64,000 nt of DNA from Paraburkholderia phosphatilytica (GCF_003443895.1 NZ_QQOA01000023.1:59685-123684); one strand, 5' to 3'; numbered from the stretch's first letter, positions 44,293 to 53,363 are shown. Notes: generated by a model from the letters alone, not told the origin. Numbers and translations are program-made.

Positions 44293-44498
44293 GCACCTGC
44301 ACGATCCTGCCTGTTCCGCTGCGCATGCGAATGCATGAGAAACGGATGATGCGTGCATCCAATGCGACCTGCATTGCATTGCTGGTTGGATCGGCATTCG
44401 AATGCCACCGTGGCCGCGACTGACGCGGCCACATTTTTGTCATCGAGTTTTGTCTACCGTTGACTATCGTTTATCCATCATCAAAAGGACTGCCGGCC

Positions 44499-44903
44499 AT
44501 GGACAACTTTGAAAAGCGGATGCGAGCCCTGCTCGCCGCGGCGCTACCCGGAACCGACGTGACGCATCTGTCGCCGCGCGAGTTCTGCGTGTGGCAGCGG
44601 GTGGGCAGACTCACGCCGCCGACGGTGTATCCGCGCGATCTCGTCGTCGTCGTCGACGACGATCTGCTCGGCGACATCCAGGTTGCCACGGAAACCGAAT
44701 TCCAGTCCCGCCTTGGACCGAAGCTCGCGCGCAGCCTGCTGCGCGCGCTCGTGGGCTACGATCCCGCGTCGAAGAATCCGAACCCGTTCGTGGTGTCGCT
44801 CGCGGATTCGCCGCAGGATCAGGTTGCGCGCGCAGCGTCGCTGACGGTCGCGGCCGTGACCAATCCTCGCAGCGCGACGATGCGGCCCGCGGTTGCGCAC
44901 TGA
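44499..44903 (+). CDS. hypothetical 134-residue protein
   Basis: Start is the ATG at 44499 with AAGGA eleven bases upstream. The product begins MDNFEKRMRALLAAALPGTD. A hydrophobic VYPRDLVVVVDDDLLGDIQV segment lies near residue 47, and the C-terminal third is Ala/Thr/Ser-rich. No signal peptide or transmembrane helix is clear. The codon pattern looks like real coding DNA. I recognise no family. Confidence 0.6.
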   Translation: MDNFEKRMRALLAAALPGTDVTHLSPREFCVWQRVGRLTPPTVYPRDLVVVVDDDLLGDIQVATETEFQSRLGPKLARSLLRALVGYDPASKNPNPFVVSLADSPQDQVARAASLTVAAVTNPRSATMRPAVAH

Positions 44904-45127
44904 ATCGTGCATTGAACTGCATGGGTAGGTGAACCGCATGCGTATGAGGTTCGATCCGCGGTGACCGGGAATGCGCGCCGCGCGCGCTCCCGACCTTCAG
45001 GTTCCCCCGCTTTCATTTTCCTGTTCACGTCGCATGCGCGCCAGCCGATGTCGCATGGAGGCGTGACGATTTGCGCGCGCCGCTTCTACAATCGGACACG
45101 AGCCCTGTCCCCGGACCTCCCACCGCG

Positions 45128-46453
45128 ATGAAAGCGGCAGACGATCCCACGTTGCAGCAGCCCAGCGCGCTTCCGCCCGATCCCTTGACGGCGGCGGACC
45201 TCGCGCTGCGCGCCACGCCGCTCGCCGCCGACGCGCCGCTGCTCGATCCCGCCGCCGACGCCGTTGCCGCGCCCACCGCATCGCGCTCGTGGGTCGCATC
45301 GGTCTCCAGCCTGCTGATCGGCTACGCGATTCTCGTCACCGGCAATGGCCTGCTCGGCACGCTGATCTCGCTCCGGCTGATAGCCGATCACGCAACCGCG
45401 CTGACAGTCGGCGTCGTGCAGTCCGCGTACTACCTCGGTTTCATGCTCGGCGCGGTGTCGGGCGGCGCGCTGATCGGCCGGGTCGGACATCATCGCGCGT
45501 TCGTCACGTTCGCCGCCGCCTGCGCGTGCTGCGCGCTGGGCTATGCCGGAGGCGGCAACGCCGCGGTGTGGACCGCGTTACGCTTCGTCACCGGCTTTTG
45601 TCTCGTCGGCATCTATACGGTGGTGGAAAGCTGGCTCAACGAAGTGGCGAGCAACGCGCAACGTGCGCGCGTTTTCTCCGCGTATCTGATCGTCAATTAT
45701 CTCTGTGTGGGCACCGGGCAATTTCTGCTGAACCTCGCCGATCCAGCCGGTTTCGCGCTGTTCAGTATCGTGAGCGCGCTGTTTTCCGCTTCGCTGATTC
45801 CGGTCGCGCTCGCGAGCCAGCAATCCGGCGCCGCGGCCACGCAGACGGTCGGCACGTCGCGCTTCACGCTCGGGCTCGCGGGTCTGCGTACCGTGCTGCG
45901 CCATACGCCGCTCGCGCTCGTCGGATGTCTTGCGGCGGGCGCACTGAACAGCGCGTTCTACACGATGCAGCCGGTGTTCATGCGACGCAGCGGCGCGAGC
46001 GTCGCCGAAGTCTCCAGCTTCATGGGCTGCGCGCTGATCGCGGCGCTGCTGCTGCAGTGGCCGGTCGCGCGGCTCGCGGACCGGTTCGATCGCCGCTCGA
46101 TCATCTTCGCGGTCACCACCGCGTCCGCGCTATGCAGCGCGATCGTGTTCATCCTGCGGCAAGGCGTGCTCGCCAGCGCGTTCAATTATCTGTACGTCGC
46201 GATCGTGTTCACGCTGTACGGCGCGATCGTCTCGCATGCGAACGACACCGCGCCGCACGGCGAACGCGTCGCCGTAAGCGCGGGGCTGCTGCTGATCTTC
46301 GCGCTCGGCGCGAGCGCCGGGCCGACGCTCGCGTCCGCCACGATGGCGCTGGCCGGACCCGCTGGACTCTATCTGTTCACTGCACTGATCACCGGCGCAC
46401 TCGCGCTGCTGACGGCGAGAAGCCTGCGCGGGCCGCGCGCGGTTGTATCGTGA
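45128..46453 (+). CDS. MFS transporter, YcaD-like
   Basis: The 441-residue product has 12 predicted helices in an MFS fold. LGFMLGAVSGGALIGRVGHH (loop 2-3) and VESWLNEVASNAQRARVFSA after helix 4-5 match the YcaD-type branch, whose substrates are largely unknown. About 50 Ala/Pro/Asp-rich residues precede the first helix. I choose the ATG at 45128 because it is the first ATG in frame; a TTG lies 57 bases upstream. Confidence 0.87.
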   Translation: MKAADDPTLQQPSALPPDPLTAADLALRATPLAADAPLLDPAADAVAAPTASRSWVASVSSLLIGYAILVTGNGLLGTLISLRLIADHATALTVGVVQSAYYLGFMLGAVSGGALIGRVGHHRAFVTFAAACACCALGYAGGGNAAVWTALRFVTGFCLVGIYTVVESWLNEVASNAQRARVFSAYLIVNYLCVGTGQFLLNLADPAGFALFSIVSALFSASLIPVALASQQSGAAATQTVGTSRFTLGLAGLRTVLRHTPLALVGCLAAGALNSAFYTMQPVFMRRSGASVAEVSSFMGCALIAALLLQWPVARLADRFDRRSIIFAVTTASALCSAIVFILRQGVLASAFNYLYVAIVFTLYGAIVSHANDTAPHGERVAVSAGLLLIFALGASAGPTLASATMALAGPAGLYLFTALITGALALLTARSLRGPRAVVS

Positions 46454-46548
46454 TGACGCGGTCGTGATAACGCGATCGCGGCACACTACGTGAACCAGCC
46501 GGCTCGTTCGCTGTCTTCGTGAAAGTCCCCGCGCTGAAGGCCCTCTCG

Positions 46549-47340
46549 ATGACGACACCCATTCCCTTCGCTCCCGACCGTTTCCGCCACGCCGCCGCTC
46601 ACTATCTGACCGGCCGCCCGGCGTACGCACCCGCGTTGATCCGGCGCGTCGCGCAGTTATGCGGACTCGACGGCTCGCAGCGCATGCTCGATATCGGCTG
46701 CGGCCCCGGACAGTTGTCGCTCGCGTTTTCGACGTGGGTCGACAGCGCGCTCGCGATCGACCCGGAACCGGCGATGCTGCAGGTCGCGACCGAACTCGGC
46801 GCAGGCGTTGCGCCCAACGTCGAGTACCGGCAAGGCAGCTCGTACGACCTGTCGCCGGAACTGGGGCGTTTCCAGTTCGTCGCGATCGGCCGTGCGTTTC
46901 ACTGGATGGACCGGCTCGACACGCTCGCGCGGCTCGACGGGATGCTCGACGTGGGCGGCGCGATCGCGCTGTTCAGCACGCAGGCGCGGGACGATGCCGC
47001 AGCGCCATGGATGAGCGCGTATCGCGCGCTGATGGAACGCTATGCCGCCGACGACCCCGCACGCGCGCAACACCGGGGGCCGGACTGGGAGCATCACGAC
47101 TCGGTGCTGCTGCGCTCGCCGTTCCGGCGTCTGGAACGGATCGCGATCGTCGATGAACGCCGCGTGTCCGCCGGGCAACTGCGCGCGCGGCCGCTGTCGA
47201 TGTCGAGCCTTTCGCGCGATCGGCTCGGCGCGCGGCTCGATACGCTGCTGGGCGAGATCGACGAGCTTACCGCCGCATACGCGACCGATGGCTGGCTGAT
47301 CGAGCGGATTGAATCGATCGCGTTGATCGGGAGACGTTGA
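46549..47340 (+). CDS. class I SAM-dependent methyltransferase
   Basis: The 263-residue product has a Rossmann-type methyltransferase domain with motif I MLDIGCGPGQLSLA near residue 47, an acidic post-I residue in AIDPEPAMLQ and motif IV-like residues FQFVAIGRAFHWMDRLD. RAFHWM recurs in ubiquinone/menaquinone-type and unknown small-molecule methyltransferases. The ATG at 46549 has AAGG ten bases upstream; a GTG at 46519 is the alternative. Substrate unknown. Confidence 0.85.
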   Translation: MTTPIPFAPDRFRHAAAHYLTGRPAYAPALIRRVAQLCGLDGSQRMLDIGCGPGQLSLAFSTWVDSALAIDPEPAMLQVATELGAGVAPNVEYRQGSSYDLSPELGRFQFVAIGRAFHWMDRLDTLARLDGMLDVGGAIALFSTQARDDAAAPWMSAYRALMERYAADDPARAQHRGPDWEHHDSVLLRSPFRRLERIAIVDERRVSAGQLRARPLSMSSLSRDRLGARLDTLLGEIDELTAAYATDGWLIERIESIALIGRR

Positions 47341-47379
47341 TTCAGTGCACTGAACGCGCACTGAACACGCATTGAAAAC
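47341..47379. repeat. 11-bp direct repeats and palindrome before carbonic anhydrase
   Basis: A perfect palindrome TTCAGTGCACTGAA (47341-47354) overlaps three copies of an 11-base unit, GCACTGAACGC (47347-47357), GCACTGAACAC (47358-47368) and GCATTGAAAAC (47369-47379). The 11-base spacing is close to one helical turn, as for repeated binding sites. It starts right after the methyltransferase stop and about 100 bases before the carbonic anhydrase gene. Confidence 0.6.
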
Positions 47380-47480
47380 CTGGCGCGCGGTTAATGTCAG
47401 CGATAATGTCGGCCGCGCAGGCACGGCATCGTTTCGAACGGTCGTGCCGGCATTGAAGAATTCGAACTGGAGAGACGCCC

Positions 47481-48140
47481 ATGCGCGACATCATCGACGG
47501 CTTTCTGCGCTTTCAGCGCGAGGTCTACCCGCAACGCGTCGAGCTGTTCAAGCAGCTCGCGACGACGCAAAATCCGAAGGCGCTGTTCGTCACCTGCTCC
47601 GACAGCCGCGTCGTGCCCGAACTGCTCACGCAGCGCGAACCGGGCGAGCTGTTCGTGATCCGCAATGCGGGCAACATCGTGCCGTCGTACGGACCGGAGC
47701 CGGGCGGCGTGTCGGCCACGGTCGAATACGCGGTCGCGGTGCTCGACGTGCACGACATTGTGATCTGCGGCCACTCCGATTGCGGCGCGATGGGCGCGAT
47801 TTCGCGCTGTACGTGTCTCGATCATCTGCCGGCCGTCGCGAACTGGCTGCGTCACTCGGACGCCGCGAAAGCGATCAACGCCGCGCATCAGTTCGACACG
47901 CCGCGCGCGAAACTTGATGCACTGGTGCGCGAGAACGTGATCGCGCAGCTTGCGAACCTGCGCACGCATCCGTCGGTCGCGCTCGCACTCGAGCAGGGCC
48001 GGATGAATCTGCATGGCTGGGTGTACGACATCGAAACCGGCGGCATCGACGCGCTCGACGGCGCGACGCGACGCTTCGTGCCGCTCGCGGAATCGCCGGC
48101 CACGGTGGCGGTTTCGCCGCGCAATCGCGGGCAGGTTTGA
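47481..48140 (+). CDS. can: beta-class carbonic anhydrase
   Basis: The 219-residue product interconverts CO2 and bicarbonate. The zinc ligands Cys39, His98 and Cys101 are present, and the Asp41-Arg43 dyad in FVTCSDSRVVPELL is intact. CGHSDCGAMGA and the C-terminal LHGWVYDIETGGI are typical. Length is normal for plant-type beta carbonic anhydrases in proteobacteria. No signal peptide, so it is cytoplasmic. A GGAGAGAC site precedes the ATG. Confidence 0.95.
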   Translation: MRDIIDGFLRFQREVYPQRVELFKQLATTQNPKALFVTCSDSRVVPELLTQREPGELFVIRNAGNIVPSYGPEPGGVSATVEYAVAVLDVHDIVICGHSDCGAMGAISRCTCLDHLPAVANWLRHSDAAKAINAAHQFDTPRAKLDALVRENVIAQLANLRTHPSVALALEQGRMNLHGWVYDIETGGIDALDGATRRFVPLAESPATVAVSPRNRGQV

Positions 48141-48155
48141 CGGTTCGCTTTGAGG

Positions 48156-48182
48156 TGCCGCGCGTGAGTCGGGCGCGCGGCA
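48156..48182. terminator. hairpin between carbonic anhydrase and dehydrogenase genes
   Basis: TGCCGCGCG (48156-48164) and CGCGCGGCA (48174-48182) form a perfect 9-bp stem with a 9-base loop between two convergent genes. There is no T-run, so it may be only a weak terminator. Confidence 0.45.
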
Positions 48183-48197
48183 TTCGGGGCAAACGCT

Positions 48198-49016
48198 TCA
48201 GGACAAACGCATCGCCTCGGCTGGATGAGGCGAATCTTCGTACGCGCCCCACACCGACTGATCGTAGTTGACGATCGAACCGGTCATCAGGCCGGACTCG
48301 CTGCTGCTCAGAAACGCGACTGCCCGCGCAACCTCGTTCGGGTCGATCAACCGGCCGAACGGCTGAGCCTTCGCAGCGGCGTCGAGCCAGTCGTGCGACG
48401 CGCCGTGAAAGCTCTTCTGGATCCGGTCTTCTCCATCCGACGCCATCCAGCCGATGTTCAGTCCGTTCACGCGGATGCGATTGTGCAGCAGCGCGAACGC
48501 GGTGTTCCCCGTCAACGTCGCCAGTGCACCCTTCGACGCGCAGTACGCGGCAATGAACGGCTGCCCCGCCTTCGCCGACATCGAACCGATGTTCACGATC
48601 GTCCCTTCCGTGCGCTCGCGCAGCATCACCTTCACCGCATCCTGCATCAGAAAGAACGGCGCACGCACATTGGTCGCGAACATCCGGTCGAAAAGCTCGG
48701 GATCGGTGTCGAGCAGCGTGCCGCGGTCAGTCAGGCCAGCGGCATTGACGAGCGCATCGATGCGGCCGAAATGACGGTCCGCTGTTGCAATCACCGCGCG
48801 GCAGTCGTCGACATTTGCGAGGTCCGCCGTGACGAAATGCACGGCGGCACCCGTTTCGTCGGCAATGGCCCGCGCCCTCGCCTCGCCCTTGTCGCGCGAA
48901 CGTCCGCAGATCACGATACCCGCGGCGCCGCGTTGCGCGAACAGCGTCGCAATCGCGGCGCCGAGCCCTTGCGTGCCGCCGGTCACGACCGCGATCTTGC
49001 CTGTCATCTGACTCAT
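48198..49016 (-). CDS. short-chain dehydrogenase/reductase
   Basis: The 272-residue product is a classical SDR. The cofactor motif TGGTQGLGAAIA lies near residue 13, NAAG near 95 and catalytic Ser...YxxxK as SMSAKAGQPFIAAYCASKGA near 150-165. The cofactor is probably NAD(H). The ATG at 49016 has GGAG eight bases upstream; an in-frame ATG 45 bases earlier overlaps the preceding gene. It follows the dioxygenase gene by 41 bases on the same strand. An oxidation step after hydroxylation is a reasonable guess, but the substrate is unknown. Confidence 0.9.
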   Translation of the reverse strand: MSQMTGKIAVVTGGTQGLGAAIATLFAQRGAAGIVICGRSRDKGEARARAIADETGAAVHFVTADLANVDDCRAVIATADRHFGRIDALVNAAGLTDRGTLLDTDPELFDRMFATNVRAPFFLMQDAVKVMLRERTEGTIVNIGSMSAKAGQPFIAAYCASKGALATLTGNTAFALLHNRIRVNGLNIGWMASDGEDRIQKSFHGASHDWLDAAAKAQPFGRLIDPNEVARAVAFLSSSESGLMTGSIVNYDQSVWGAYEDSPHPAEAMRLS

Positions 49017-49057
49017 CGTCTGGCTCCTGCCGGGTTCGATCTTCTCAATCTCGTCGC

Positions 49058-49915
49058 TCAATAACGTGCAGCGTTGACGCGCCCTTCGGCGTTGGTCGCG
49101 TTGGCCACCGCGTCGAGATTCTGCGGATAGGGATAGGTCATGCCGAGCAGTTGCCGCATCGTCGGGCTCGCGCGTTTGACGAACGCTTCGCCGACCATCG
49201 CGCGCAGATCTTCCATCGGCTTCACGAACTTCGGCAGATACTGGATCAGCACCGCGCTGCGGTCCTGATTGCTATGGTTGGGCATCGCGCAATGCCACGT
49301 GGCGCCGAAGAAGAGGATCGCGTCGCCAGGCTCCGCTTCCATCCGCTCGCAACGCTCGAAGAAACGGTCGGATTCGTCGGGATAGCGCAGCTTGTGCTGG
49401 GTGTGCGGCACGAATGCCGTCGCACCGGTCTGCGTCGTAAACGGATCGAGCGGAATGGTCACCTGCGCGTTCAGCGGGAAGCTCGAATTGATGCCGATCG
49501 GGAAGCTGTTCGGCGCATGGAAGTCCCAGTACGGATAGTCGATATGCGGCTCCTGCCCCGGACCATCCGGCAGGATGCGGTTCGCGGCGATCGAGCCCAT
49601 GATGAAGTCTTCGCCCAGAAAACGCCGCATGGCCGCGACGATCACCGGTTGTTCCGACATTGCGCTGAACACGTCGCCCTTCGCGAGCAGGTTCCACACG
49701 CGCCGTTGCAGATGCAGCCGTGCGTCCTTCGCCGCTTCGCCCTGAAAATGCGTGACGGTCTGCGCGCGATGTTCCGAATGCTCCATCACGACGCGGCGCG
49801 CGTCGGCCACCTGTTCCGCGCTGAACAGGCCGCGAATGACGATCGCGCCTGGCCCGCGCATCAACGCATCGACGACGACTTCCGGGGTACCGGTTTCCGG
49901 TGTGACGATCTGCAC
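49058..49915 (-). CDS. phytanoyl-CoA dioxygenase family protein (second copy)
   Basis: The 285-residue product is a PhyH-type Fe(II)/2-oxoglutarate hydroxylase. The iron ligands are the HxD in PHIDYPYWDFH (near residue 132) and the distal His in ATWHCAMPNHSN. GTG at 49915 is taken as start because AAGGAGA lies six bases upstream, an excellent site; no in-frame ATG is as good. The product is co-transcribed with the dehydrogenase downstream. Two adjacent palindromes at 50043-50080 lie upstream and may control both. Confidence 0.9.
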   Translation of the reverse strand: MQIVTPETGTPEVVVDALMRGPGAIVIRGLFSAEQVADARRVVMEHSEHRAQTVTHFQGEAAKDARLHLQRRVWNLLAKGDVFSAMSEQPVIVAAMRRFLGEDFIMGSIAANRILPDGPGQEPHIDYPYWDFHAPNSFPIGINSSFPLNAQVTIPLDPFTTQTGATAFVPHTQHKLRYPDESDRFFERCERMEAEPGDAILFFGATWHCAMPNHSNQDRSAVLIQYLPKFVKPMEDLRAMVGEAFVKRASPTMRQLLGMTYPYPQNLDAVANATNAEGRVNAARY

Positions 49916-50042
49916 GGCTGTCTCCTTTGCCTGTATTCGCCTTTGGCGTGGCGGCATGCACGACGTGCGCGATCCTGCGTAATCATGTTGACGTCGCGTG
50001 CCGTGTCCCAAGCATAGTGCAGCGTTCAGCCGCTTGCAACTT

Positions 50043-50080
50043 TCATTGCACAATCAATGACGATGGAATTTTAATTCCAT
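50043..50080. promoter_or_regulatory. two adjacent palindromes upstream of the dioxygenase operon
   Basis: TCATTG (50043-50048) and CAATGA (50055-50060) flank a 6-base spacer. ATGGAATT (50063-50070) and AATTCCAT (50073-50080) flank two bases. They sit side by side, about 130-170 bases upstream of the PhyH start and in the gap after the second SDR gene. A regulator of the GntR or IclR type, whose sites often look like TGGAATN2-4ATTCCA, is a candidate. No such gene is in the window. Confidence 0.5.
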
Positions 50081-50152
50081 TTTCCAGCCTGCGATGCGGA
50101 TGCGCAGATGGGTTCAAGATGCAGTTCAACGTGCGGTTCAGGATCCTGCCGT

Positions 50153-50926
50153 TCATTCCGGCATCGCGACGCCGGACAGGCGCGCGCACTCCGCAAACAG
50201 GCGATCCTGCAGCGCGGGATCGCGCGCCGCGGCACTCGCCGCGCGCGGCTTCAGGTGGTAGAAGTACTCGTCCGTCACGGTCGCTGCGCGATCGTCGCTG
50301 ACCGCGAGCCACACCTGCGTGGTGGGCCCCGCGCCGAGATCGTCGGGCGCACCGGCACCGCCCATCTTCGTTGCGACCCAGCCCGGTTCGAGCGCGTTCG
50401 ACAGCACGTCGGGCCAGCGACGCGCGATTGCGAACGCCAGCATCGCGTCGTGCAGTTTGGTGTCGGAATACGCGGCCGTGCCGTTCCAGCGCCGTCGCTC
50501 CCAGTTCAGGTCCTGCAGGCTCGCATCGCCCGACTGATGCAGTCCCGAGCTCAGGTACACGAGCCGCTTCGGCCGCGCGACCAGCGCGGTCAGTACATAG
50601 GGCGCCAGCGTGTTGATCGCGAACACGTGCGCAAGACCGTCTTCGGTTTCGATGCGGCGGCTCTCGCGGTACCCCACTGCCGCGTTATGGATGACCGCGT
50701 CGAACCGACCGAGGGCATTGACCTTGTCCGCGAGCGCCCGGGTTTGCCGGATGCTCGCGAGATCACCGGCAAGCGCCGCCGCGGCGCCTGGCGCAGCGTC
50801 GAGCGCTTCTGCCGCGCGCGCTTCGCTGCGTGCGTGCAGCACGACTTCGTGACCGGCCCCGATGAGAAGCCGCGCCGCCATCAGCCCGAGGCCGTCAGCC
50901 GATCCGGTAATGAATACGCGCGCCAT
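50153..50926 (-). CDS. short-chain dehydrogenase/reductase, divergent type
   Basis: The 257-residue product has the SDR start VFITGSADGLGLMAARLL and the NAAVGYRE segment near residue 80, but the catalytic Tyr region reads TAAYSDTKLHDAM near residue 150, typical of the retinol/oxidoreductase-like group. AEPGWVATKMGG follows (as LEPGWVATKMGG). Cofactor binding is likely NAD(P). It stands alone on the minus strand and overlaps no neighbour. The substrate is unknown. Confidence 0.85.
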   Translation of the reverse strand: MARVFITGSADGLGLMAARLLIGAGHEVVLHARSEARAAEALDAAPGAAAALAGDLASIRQTRALADKVNALGRFDAVIHNAAVGYRESRRIETEDGLAHVFAINTLAPYVLTALVARPKRLVYLSSGLHQSGDASLQDLNWERRRWNGTAAYSDTKLHDAMLAFAIARRWPDVLSNALEPGWVATKMGGAGAPDDLGAGPTTQVWLAVSDDRAATVTDEYFYHLKPRAASAAARDPALQDRLFAECARLSGVAMPE

Positions 50927-51177
50927 GCCGATGCTCCTTCGTCTTCGTGTTACGACAGGTGGACCAGCTTATCCGCAATCGGCATGCGCGACGATGCATG
51001 CTCCGTCATCGGTGCATTGACGGCTTGTCATGGATCAAAGTGGCTACCTGAGATAGATCGGAACTGGCTATTTTATGCATCCACTTTAGGTCCTACGATG
51101 CAGTCATCGATCGCACCACCCAACGCAACAACGAGCGCAACACCGGGCGATCATCCCACCCCGATCAAGGAGCCATC

Positions 51178-51615
51178 ATGCAACCCCGTCTCGACTTCTA
51201 CCGCGTCAACCAGCCGGCAATGAAAGCCATGCTCACGCTCGAAGAGCGGGTGAACAAATCCGGCATCGAAAAGCCGCTCGCAGAACTGGTGCGTCTGCGC
51301 GCGTCGCAGATCAACGGCTGTGCGTTCTGCGTCGACATGCATACCACCGACGCGCGCAAGGGCGGCGAAACCGAGCGGCGTCTCGCCACGGTCGTCGCGT
51401 GGCGCGAAACGCCGTTCTTCACCGACCGCGAACGCGCCGCGCTCGAATGGACCGAAGCCGTGACGCTCATATCGGAGACCCACGTGCCGGACGCGGTGTG
51501 GGAAACGGTCCGCCCGCATTTCAGCGACGAAGAACTGGTCGACCTGACGCTGCTGATCTCGGCGATCAACGCATGGAACCGCTTTTCGATTTCATTCCGC
51601 AAGATGCCGGAGTGA
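51178..51615 (+). CDS. carboxymuconolactone decarboxylase / AhpD-like protein
   Basis: The 145-residue product has the AhpD-like core with the CxxC redox pair Cys48-Cys51 and His55 in NGCAFCVDMHTTDARKGG. The later SDEELVDLTLLISAINAWNR is typical of the family. It is likely a small peroxidase-related or thiol-disulfide protein; many such genes are regulated by oxidants. AGGAGCCATC precedes the ATG at 51178. It converges with norR through a hairpin. Confidence 0.88.
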   Translation: MQPRLDFYRVNQPAMKAMLTLEERVNKSGIEKPLAELVRLRASQINGCAFCVDMHTTDARKGGETERRLATVVAWRETPFFTDRERAALEWTEAVTLISETHVPDAVWETVRPHFSDEELVDLTLLISAINAWNRFSISFRKMPE

Positions 51616-51623
51616 ATGCGGAA

Positions 51624-51667
51624 TGAAGCTTTCCGAACGCGAATGAACAAGCGTGTGGAAAGCTTCA
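51624..51667. terminator. hairpin between AhpD-like gene and norR
   Basis: TGAAGCTTTCC (51624-51634) pairs with GGAAAGCTTCA (51657-51667). ACGC and GCGT pair again inside it. It lies between the stop codons of two convergent genes and probably terminates both. No long T-run follows. Confidence 0.6.
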
Positions 51668-51689
51668 GCGCCCCAATCAGCGGACTGAA

Positions 51690-53300
51690 TCACTTCAAAC
51701 CGAGACGCTTCGCCATGCGGTTCAGATTCGCGCGGTCGATGCCGAGTTCACGCGCCACCGCGGCCCAGTTGTTGTCGTTGCGCGTGAGCGCGTCGCCGAT
51801 CAGGCTGCGCTCGAACGCCGCCACCGCGCCGCGGAAATCGATGCTGCCGGCCGCTTCATCGCCGTGGCTTCCTTCGCCGGACGACAAGGCCGACAGCGCG
51901 CTGGCAGCAAACGCACTGCCTGGGCCGCTCGCACCCGCTTCGTTCAGACCGAGATCCGCGGCGTTCAGCGTCAGGATGCGCGGCCGCTCGCGTCGCGCGG
52001 ACAGCGCCTTGAACGCGCTGCGGCCGATCAGATGCTCGAGCTCGCGCACGTTGCCAGGCCACGGGTAAGCCAGCAGCGCGGCCTGTGCGTCCGCGCTCAG
52101 CCGGATACCCAGCAGCCCCAGCCGCGCGCGGTTCTCTTCGAGGAAAAAGCCCGCGAGCAGCAGCACGTCGCGGCCACGTTCGCGCAACGGCGGCACGCGC
52201 AGCGGATAGACGCTCAGCCGGTGATACAGGTCCGCGCGAAAACGCCCCGCCTTCACTTCCTCCGCGAGATCGCGATTCGTTGCAGCGATCAGCCGCACGT
52301 CGACACGATGCTCGCTGTCCGAACCGATGCGCTGCAGCTGGCCGTTCTGCAGCACGCGTAGCAGCTTCGCCTGCACGCCTTGCGGCAGCTCGCCGACCTC
52401 GTCGAGAAAGAGCGTCGCGCCGTCGGCGAGTTCGAACTTGCCGCGCCGGTCCGACGACGCGCCCGAAAACGCGCCGCGCACATGCCCGAACAGTTCGCTC
52501 TCGACGAGCGTATCGGGCAACGCCGCGCAGTTCAGGCTGATCACGGGCTTGTCCGCGCGCGGCGACAGCGCATGGATCGCGCTCGCCACCAGTTCCTTGC
52601 CGACGCCCGTTTCGCCGGTGATCAGCACGGTGAGGTCGCTGTTCGCGACCACGCGTATCTCGTCCATCAGCCGCGCGAGCGGCTTGCTGTGGCCGATCAT
52701 CTCGCGCCGCGCGGGCCCCGCCGCCTGCCGGTACGCCTCCGCGCGTTGCCGCTCCTCTTCGCCGTGCCGCGCCAGCATGTCGATGCGTACGGCGGCGCTG
52801 ACGGTTGCCGCGGCGAGGCTCAAAAACGCCTGCAGCGCAGCCATGTCGATGCGGTCGAAACAGGCGGGGTCGAGCGCATCGAGTGTCAGCAGACCCCACG
52901 GCCGCCCGCCGACATGAAGCACACAACCGAGGCAGTCATGCACCTCGAGATGGCCGCTCACGCCCTGCACCAGGCCGTCGTACGGATCGGGTAGATCGGA
53001 GTCAGCGGGAAAGCGGGTAGGCGTGCCCCGCTCCAGCAGTTCCGCGAAACGGGGATGATCGGCAACGCGAAAACGGCGGCCCAGCGTGTCGCGCGTGAGG
53101 CCGTCGATCGCGACCGGCACGAGCGTGTCGTGGTCGAGCCGCAGCAGCGCGGCCGCATCGCCCGGAAACAGCGAGCGCAGCGTGTCGAGGAGGCGACGAT
53201 AACGCTCTTCGTCCGGCAGGTCGCGCGACAGATCCTCGACCAGCGGAATCAGCGCGTCGAGCATTGCGCCTGGAGTCATTCCGACTTCATTATGAGTCAT
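51690..53300 (-). CDS. norR: nitric oxide-sensing sigma-54 activator NorR
   Basis: NorR activates nitric oxide detoxification genes through sigma-54 RNA polymerase. The 536-residue product has an N-terminal GAF domain with the iron-ligand motif VHDC (His121, Cys123), the AAA+ domain with Walker A GETGVGKE (229-236) and a C-terminal helix-turn-helix (NWAAVARELGIDRANLNRMA). The sigma-54-contact loop reads GAFSGA (276-281), whereas GAFTGA is usual. Three in-frame ATG codons (53315, 53300, 53279) precede the domain; I use 53300, but 53279 aligns as well. hmp is divergent and is the obvious target. Confidence 0.93.
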   Translation of the reverse strand: MTHNEVGMTPGAMLDALIPLVEDLSRDLPDEERYRRLLDTLRSLFPGDAAALLRLDHDTLVPVAIDGLTRDTLGRRFRVADHPRFAELLERGTPTRFPADSDLPDPYDGLVQGVSGHLEVHDCLGCVLHVGGRPWGLLTLDALDPACFDRIDMAALQAFLSLAAATVSAAVRIDMLARHGEEERQRAEAYRQAAGPARREMIGHSKPLARLMDEIRVVANSDLTVLITGETGVGKELVASAIHALSPRADKPVISLNCAALPDTLVESELFGHVRGAFSGASSDRRGKFELADGATLFLDEVGELPQGVQAKLLRVLQNGQLQRIGSDSEHRVDVRLIAATNRDLAEEVKAGRFRADLYHRLSVYPLRVPPLRERGRDVLLLAGFFLEENRARLGLLGIRLSADAQAALLAYPWPGNVRELEHLIGRSAFKALSARRERPRILTLNAADLGLNEAGASGPGSAFAASALSALSSGEGSHGDEAAGSIDFRGAVAAFERSLIGDALTRNDNNWAAVARELGIDRANLNRMAKRLGLK

Positions 53301-53321
53301 TTCAACCCGGGTCATGTTCAC
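53275..53321. promoter_or_regulatory. three NorR binding sites
   Basis: GTCATTCCGAC (53275-53285), GTCATTTCAAC (53296-53306) and GTCATGTTCAC (53311-53321) each match the NorR core GT-N7-AC. Three sites is also the number in the E. coli norVW promoter. They lie about 43 bases upstream of the candidate hmp -24 element. They overlap the possible norR start codons, so norR may repress or tune its own expression. Confidence 0.75.
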
Positions 53322-53363
53322 TGCAGCAAAAACTAGTTCATTGATTTTAAAACAGTTCTTCAC

